64,000 nucleotides of DNA from positions 2,542,001-2,606,000 of the forward strand of contig CP107210.1 in NCBI GenBank assembly GCA_025757985.1, read 5' to 3'. Source of the stretch: Oscillospiraceae bacterium (lineage in GTDB: Bacteria; Bacillota; Clostridia; Oscillospirales; Ruminococcaceae). The position numbers were made by a program, and so were the translations under genes. Positions 59,751-64,000 of the stretch are shown piece by piece; the stretch's first letter is position 1; each line of letters opens with the position of its first letter. A model generated the notes under the pieces. The model did not search any database, was not told where the DNA came from, and saw only the letters and a list, made by a program, of their open reading frames with translations.

Positions 59751-59820
59751 GATTCCTCCTCACACAAACCGATACCCCAAGCCCCCATCCGGAGCCGCAA
59801 CCGGATGGGGGCGATTTTTG
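59697..59820 (+). ncRNA. Candidate small RNA with two identical hairpin loops
   Basis: Three stem-loops follow one another. CCCTGT pairs with ACAGGG (59697-59702/59714-59719). TCACGG pairs with CCGTGA (59720-59739). GCCCCCATCCGG pairs with CCGGATGGGGGC (59781-59812) and runs into GATTTTTG. The second and third have the same 8-base loop AGCCGCAA, flanked by GG and CC. The last is a strong Rho-independent terminator although no + strand gene lies nearby after ohyA. No convincing promoter is seen; it may be the processed 3' end of ohyA mRNA. Confidence 0.5.
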
Positions 59821-59831
59821 TCTGCGTATAT

Positions 59832-60392
59832 TTATTTGTCGATGCGGCAGGCGTTCAGGGATTTGGTGATATCCCCGTGGATCAGGGTCGAAACGCGCTC
59901 CACAAGGGCGGCGGGGTCCTCCTTCATGCCGGTGCGCACCCATTCCAGCGTCAGGCCGACAAAGGCGTACTTGTAAAAATCGGCGATGAACTCCTTGTCC
60001 TCCTCGCGCACCGTCATGCCGGCAGCCTTCTCCTCCACCACGCCGATCATCAAATCGTAGGTCACGCGGTAGAGGTAGCTCTCGATATGCTCGCGGCTGA
60101 TCGAGTGGTAGACATTCGTAAAAAACACCTTGTCCCGCTGCACGGCCTGCAAAATCTGCAAAAAGCCCTGCTGCCAGGTGTCATAGGTCTTTTGCCCGGC
60201 CAGCGCGCGGGTGGCATTCTCGATGCAGGCCCACTCGACAAGGTCGTAGATGTCCTTGAAATGGTAGTAGAAGGTCATGCGGTTCACGCCGCAGTGCTCG
60301 GTCAGGTCGGTCACGGTGATTTTGTCCAGCGGCTTTTCAGCCAGCAGCTCTTTCAGTGATGCGACCAGCGCGCGTTTTGTCATCTGGGACAT
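59832..60392 (-). CDS. TetR/AcrR-family transcriptional regulator
   Basis: The 186-residue product has an N-terminal TetR helix-turn-helix: KITVTDLTEHCGVNRMTFYYHFKDIYDLV, split here as VTDLTEHCGVNRM and TFYYHFKD. The C-terminal ligand domain is of the DhaS-like type (FYKYAFVGLTLEWVRTGMKE). The start at 60392 has AAAGGAG upstream; the longer frame runs into repeat DNA. It is convergent with ohyA, and a role in fatty-acid stress control is plausible by position only. Confidence 0.87.
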   Translation of the reverse strand: MSQMTKRALVASLKELLAEKPLDKITVTDLTEHCGVNRMTFYYHFKDIYDLVEWACIENATRALAGQKTYDTWQQGFLQILQAVQRDKVFFTNVYHSISREHIESYLYRVTYDLMIGVVEEKAAGMTVREEDKEFIADFYKYAFVGLTLEWVRTGMKEDPAALVERVSTLIHGDITKSLNACRIDK

Positions 60393-60414
60393 GGGGTTCT
60401 CCTTTTTATAGATA

Positions 60415-60473
60415 CGGCGGGGCTTCGGGGATGCCGCCCCCTGCAACCGTAGGGGCGGATTCCATATCCGCCC
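60415..60473. repeat. Family A units upstream of the TetR gene
   Basis: Units at about 60415-60440 (GGCTTCGGGGATGCC core) and 60449-60473 (GGATTCCATATCC core). Confidence 0.6.
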
Positions 60474-60582
60474 GTGGCCGTTTGCGGCAATATCATTATT
60501 ATAAAAGAAGATTATGAATTTTTAAACCCCTGCACCCGCTCCCATAGCGTCACGACCCGCTTGCGGGCCATGCAAGAAAAAA

Positions 60583-60611
60583 TTGCGGAAAGGGCGAAAC
60601 TGTGGTATAAA
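60583..60611 (+). promoter_or_regulatory. Promoter of the NUDIX gene
   Basis: TTGCGG (60583-60588), 17-base spacer and TATAAA (60606-60611), 34 bases before the start codon. Confidence 0.6.
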
Positions 60612-60644
60612 AGGGATAATAAATCTGTTAAGGAAGTGTTCCCC

Positions 60645-61205
60645 ATGCCTGAAATGCTGGATATTGTCGATGAAAACGGCATCCCCACCGGCCGCAGCGT
60701 GCCGCGCACCGTGGCCCATGCCGAGGGGCTGCGCCACCGCACCAGCCATGTCTGGATCGTGCGGAAAAAGAACGGCGCAGTGCAGGTGCTTTTGCAGATG
60801 CGCTGCGCCGCCAAGGATTCCTACCCCGGCTGCTATGATATTTCCTCGGCCGGGCATATCCCGGCGGGGGATGAGTTTGTGGAATCCGCCCTGCGGGAGC
60901 TGAAGGAGGAACTGGGCGTGACCGCCGCGCCGCAGGACCTGCATGTCTGCGGGCTGCGCCGTTTCCGCTTTGAGAGCGTCTTTCACGGCAGACCGTTTAA
61001 GGACAATCAGGTCAGCAGGGTGTTCTGCCTCTGGCTGGACAAAGAGGCCGAGGACTTCACCGTGCAGCGGTCGGAGATCGACTATGTGAAGTGGTTTGAT
61101 CTGGACGAGGCCATCCGTGCCGTGGACGAGGGGACGATACCAAACTGCATCTTCCCGGAGGAGCTGGGGATGGTGAGAGAGTTCGTGGCGGGGGCGAAGG
61201 GGTAA
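60645..61205 (+). CDS. NUDIX hydrolase
   Basis: The 186-residue product starts MPEMLDIVDENGIPTGRSVP and contains a Nudix box GHIPAGDEFVESALRELKEE followed by LGV. It fits the GX5EX7REUXEEXGU pattern except that Asp replaces the first Glu. The layout (short beta N-terminus, Trp-Ile-Val-Arg-Lys strand, C-terminal helix) resembles YfcD/Idi-like NUDIX proteins that hydrolyse nucleoside diphosphate derivatives or isomerise isopentenyl diphosphate. The start at 60645 follows AAGGAAG. It is monocistronic; substrate is not deducible. Confidence 0.83.
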   Translation: MPEMLDIVDENGIPTGRSVPRTVAHAEGLRHRTSHVWIVRKKNGAVQVLLQMRCAAKDSYPGCYDISSAGHIPAGDEFVESALRELKEELGVTAAPQDLHVCGLRRFRFESVFHGRPFKDNQVSRVFCLWLDKEAEDFTVQRSEIDYVKWFDLDEAIRAVDEGTIPNCIFPEELGMVREFVAGAKG

Positions 61206-61338
61206 AGCCCCTCCGGTCATCGCTTCGCTCGACCACCTCCCCACTTGCGTGAGGAGGCTTTCACGCGGGCGAAGCCCGCGCAAAAAAGGCTCCCCCTCCG
61301 GGGGAGCTGGCCGAGCCTGCGAGGCCTGAGGGGCTTTG
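61204..61338. repeat. Family C element
   Basis: Outer arms AAGCCCCTCC and GAGGGGCTTT; inner palindromes include GCGGGCGAAGCCCGC and GGCTCCCCCTCCGGGGGAGC, split across 61288-61312. It overlaps the NUDIX stop codon. Confidence 0.65.
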
Positions 61339-61386
61339 CCGCTTTCCCGCCAGTACCACATGTGTTGCGAAAACTGCAATTTTGTG

Positions 61387-61415
61387 TTGCTCATTGCGGA
61401 AAACCGTGCTATAAT
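61387..61415 (+). promoter_or_regulatory. Upstream argG promoter
   Basis: TTGCTC, 17-base spacer, TATAAT (61410-61415). It would give a leader of about 240 bases with a near-perfect stem GCAACCTGCC/GGCAGGTTTGC (61493-61502/61533-61543). Confidence 0.6.
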
Positions 61416-61547
61416 ACCCGTATCGGCGCTGTGTATACATACATGCCTGTATATTTTTGCAAGCATCCGCTGCATAAACGCATAACTATTCAGCAACCTG
61501 CCTAAAACAAACCGGAATATAGAAAATCCTTTGGCAGGTTTGCCCTC

Positions 61548-61602
61548 TTGCAAAATGTATAAAAGAGTGTATAATATACAGCAATGAATGAATAAATATT
61601 CA
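61548..61602 (+). promoter_or_regulatory. Main argG promoter with ARG box
   Basis: TTGCAA (61548-61553), 16-base spacer and TATAAT (61570-61575). TGAATAAATATTCA at 61589-61602 is an exact fit to the ARG-box half-site pattern TGAAT-WWWW-ATTCA and overlaps the expected start site, so ArgR with arginine should repress here. Confidence 0.8.
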
Positions 61603-61664
61603 AGACACACAGCAAGCAGCAACACCCTGCGGGTCTTGACAATTACAGAGAGGGGAATTTTATC

Positions 61665-62903
<1,239 letters not shown>

Positions 62904-62931
62904 TTTATAAGCGAACGAACGCCGAATAAGC

Positions 62932-62967
62932 AACCGCCAAGGGGCGCGGCAACCCTTTGGCGGTTTT
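62932..62967 (+). terminator. Terminator after argG
   Basis: AACCGCCAAGGG pairs with CCCTTTGGCGGTT (one bulge), followed by TT; argH may be reached by read-through. Confidence 0.65.
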
Positions 62968-62987
62968 GGCGTTCTACAAAAAAGCAA

Positions 62988-63132
62988 AAGCCTTCCCCTG
63001 AGGGGGAAGGTGGCCCGCAGGGCCGGATGAGGGCAGACCTTGCTGCAATTGCCTGTTTTACGGGTTGCTGCCGGGAACTTTGCCCTCATCAGCCGCCTGC
63101 GGGCGGCAGCTTCCCCCAAGGGGGAAGCCTTT
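62988..63132. repeat. Family B element between argG and argH
   Basis: CCTTCCCCTGAGGGGGAAGG, then GGCCCGCAGGGCCGGATGAGGG, and the return arm CCCTCATCAGCCGCCTGCGG to CTTCCCCCAAGGGGGAAG. The variable stem is GCCGCC-TGC-GGGCGGC. Confidence 0.7.
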
Positions 63133-63152
63133 AGAAAACGGAGGTACATCTT

Positions 63153-64000
63153 ATGCCCCAACTTTGGCAGGGCCGGGCCAGCAAGGCCGTTGACAGCCGC
63201 GTAAACGATTTTAACTCCTCCATCCGCTTTGACGCGCGGATGATCGAGCAGGATATTCAGGGCAGCCTCGTCCACTCGGCCATGCTGGGCAGACAGGGCA
63301 TCATCTCCCAACAGGATGTGGACGATATTCACAAAGGTCTGCACTCTATTTTGGACGATCTGCACAGCGGCGCGCTGGAGATCGACCCCAACGCCGAGGA
63401 TGTACACACCTTTGTGGAGCAGACGCTGACCGCCCGCGTTGGCGATGCCGGCAAGCGGCTGCACACAGGGCGCAGCCGCAACGATCAGGTCGCGCTCGAC
63501 ATCCGGCTCAACCTGCGCGCCGCAAGCGAGCATATTGAGGGTCAGATAAAAGAACTGATTACCGTGCTGTGCGATCAGGCCGAGAAGGGCGCGGGCTATG
63601 TCATGCCCGGCTACACCCATCTGCAGCGCGCCCAGCCGGTCACCTTCGGCCATCAGCTGATGGCCTACGCATGGATGCTGCTGCGCGATCTGGGCCGTAT
63701 GCAGGATGCCACCCGCCGCATGGACGCCGAGTGCCCGCTGGGCTCGGGCGCGCTGGCCGGCACGACCTACCCGCTTGACCGCTTCTATACGGCGGAGCAG
63801 CTGGGCTTTGCCGCACCGTGCGGCAACTCGATTGACGGCGTGTCCGACCGCGATTTCTGCATTGAACTGTGCAGCGCCATGGCCACCTGCATGATGCACC
63901 TTTCCCGCCTGAGCGAGGAGATCATCCTGTGGTGCAGCTGGGAGTTCAAGTTCATTGAGCTGGACGATGCGTTTACGACCGGCTCGTCCATCATGCCGCA
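63153..64000 (+). CDS. argH: Argininosuccinate lyase, 3' end beyond the window
   Basis: The first 282 residues are present. They include LWQGRASKAVDSRVNDFNSS, HTGRSRNDQVALDIRL and GYTHLQRAQPVTFGHQL with the catalytic His, and the family signature GSSIMP is reached at the window edge. The enzyme splits argininosuccinate into arginine and fumarate. GGAGG lies upstream of the ATG. It follows argG after a repeat element, completing arginine synthesis. Confidence 0.95.
   Translation, partial: MPQLWQGRASKAVDSRVNDFNSSIRFDARMIEQDIQGSLVHSAMLGRQGIISQQDVDDIHKGLHSILDDLHSGALEIDPNAEDVHTFVEQTLTARVGDAGKRLHTGRSRNDQVALDIRLNLRAASEHIEGQIKELITVLCDQAEKGAGYVMPGYTHLQRAQPVTFGHQLMAYAWMLLRDLGRMQDATRRMDAECPLGSGALAGTTYPLDRFYTAEQLGFAAPCGNSIDGVSDRDFCIELCSAMATCMMHLSRLSEEIILWCSWEFKFIELDDAFTTGSSIMP

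Noticed and set aside
61444..61506. Possible 20-residue arginine leader peptide in the argG leader
   Set aside because: No ribosome binding site and only one arginine codon, so classical attenuation is unlikely.

Overview
The window looks like the chromosome of an anaerobic, low-stress gut Firmicute of the Oscillospiraceae/Ruminococcaceae (Gemmiger, Subdoligranulum or Faecalibacterium type). This rests on the high G+C coding style with NNC/NNG codons, the SCIFF peptide and its radical SAM maturase, Gram-positive regulators and sortase pili, biotin-decarboxylase subunits, and intergenic spaces packed with short palindromic repeats. No rRNA or CRISPR array is present. The genus is an inference.

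Region 1 (1 to about 5.1 kb) is the right end of an integrated mobile element, visibly richer in A+T than the rest. It holds the tail of a phage-type regulator, a small sigma-like factor, a densely folded non-coding stretch of about 400 nt (1098-1499), three short proteins that look like serine-recombinase catalytic domains with altered active sites, a 59-residue protein and a complete large serine recombinase. It stops inside a tRNA-Lys(CUU) gene whose D-arm is scrambled, so this is probably the attachment junction. A small A+T-rich gene for a free-standing EF-Tu domain II follows at 5467-5844.

Region 2 (6-30 kb) is metabolic core: a D-lactate-dehydrogenase-like enzyme, hexuronate catabolism (uxuA, uxuB, AraC regulator), an AmtB-PII fusion with a terminator in its leader, gamma and beta subunits of a sodium-pumping decarboxylase, an ECF sigma/anti-sigma pair, RNase Z with a NusG-II protein, SbcCD, a PLP decarboxylase, the SCIFF system and an aminopeptidase P.

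Region 3 (30-47 kb) contains two G3E GTPases, an L,D-transpeptidase, an aminotransferase, a HAD phosphatase, UppP, and then a phosphate regulon: PhoR/PhoB, a Na/Pi symporter, PstSCAB and PhoU. Matching direct-repeat Pho boxes precede the symporter and pstS, and PstS appears circularly permuted.

Region 4 (47-64 kb) is surface biology followed by metabolism: an undecaprenyl-phosphate sugar transferase, a GGDEF-REC-HD-GYP protein, a GH10-like lipo/secreted hydrolase, a five-gene pilus operon in the same order as the Streptococcus pyogenes FCT locus (adhesin, SipA-like, backbone pilin, class B sortase, minor pilin), oleate hydratase, a candidate small RNA, a TetR regulator, a NUDIX enzyme, and argG-argH under an ARG box.

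Almost every intergenic gap from 5.9 kb onward carries one or more of three repeat families. In two of them the stem sequence differs from copy to copy while base pairing is kept, which is the most striking genome-wide signal here.
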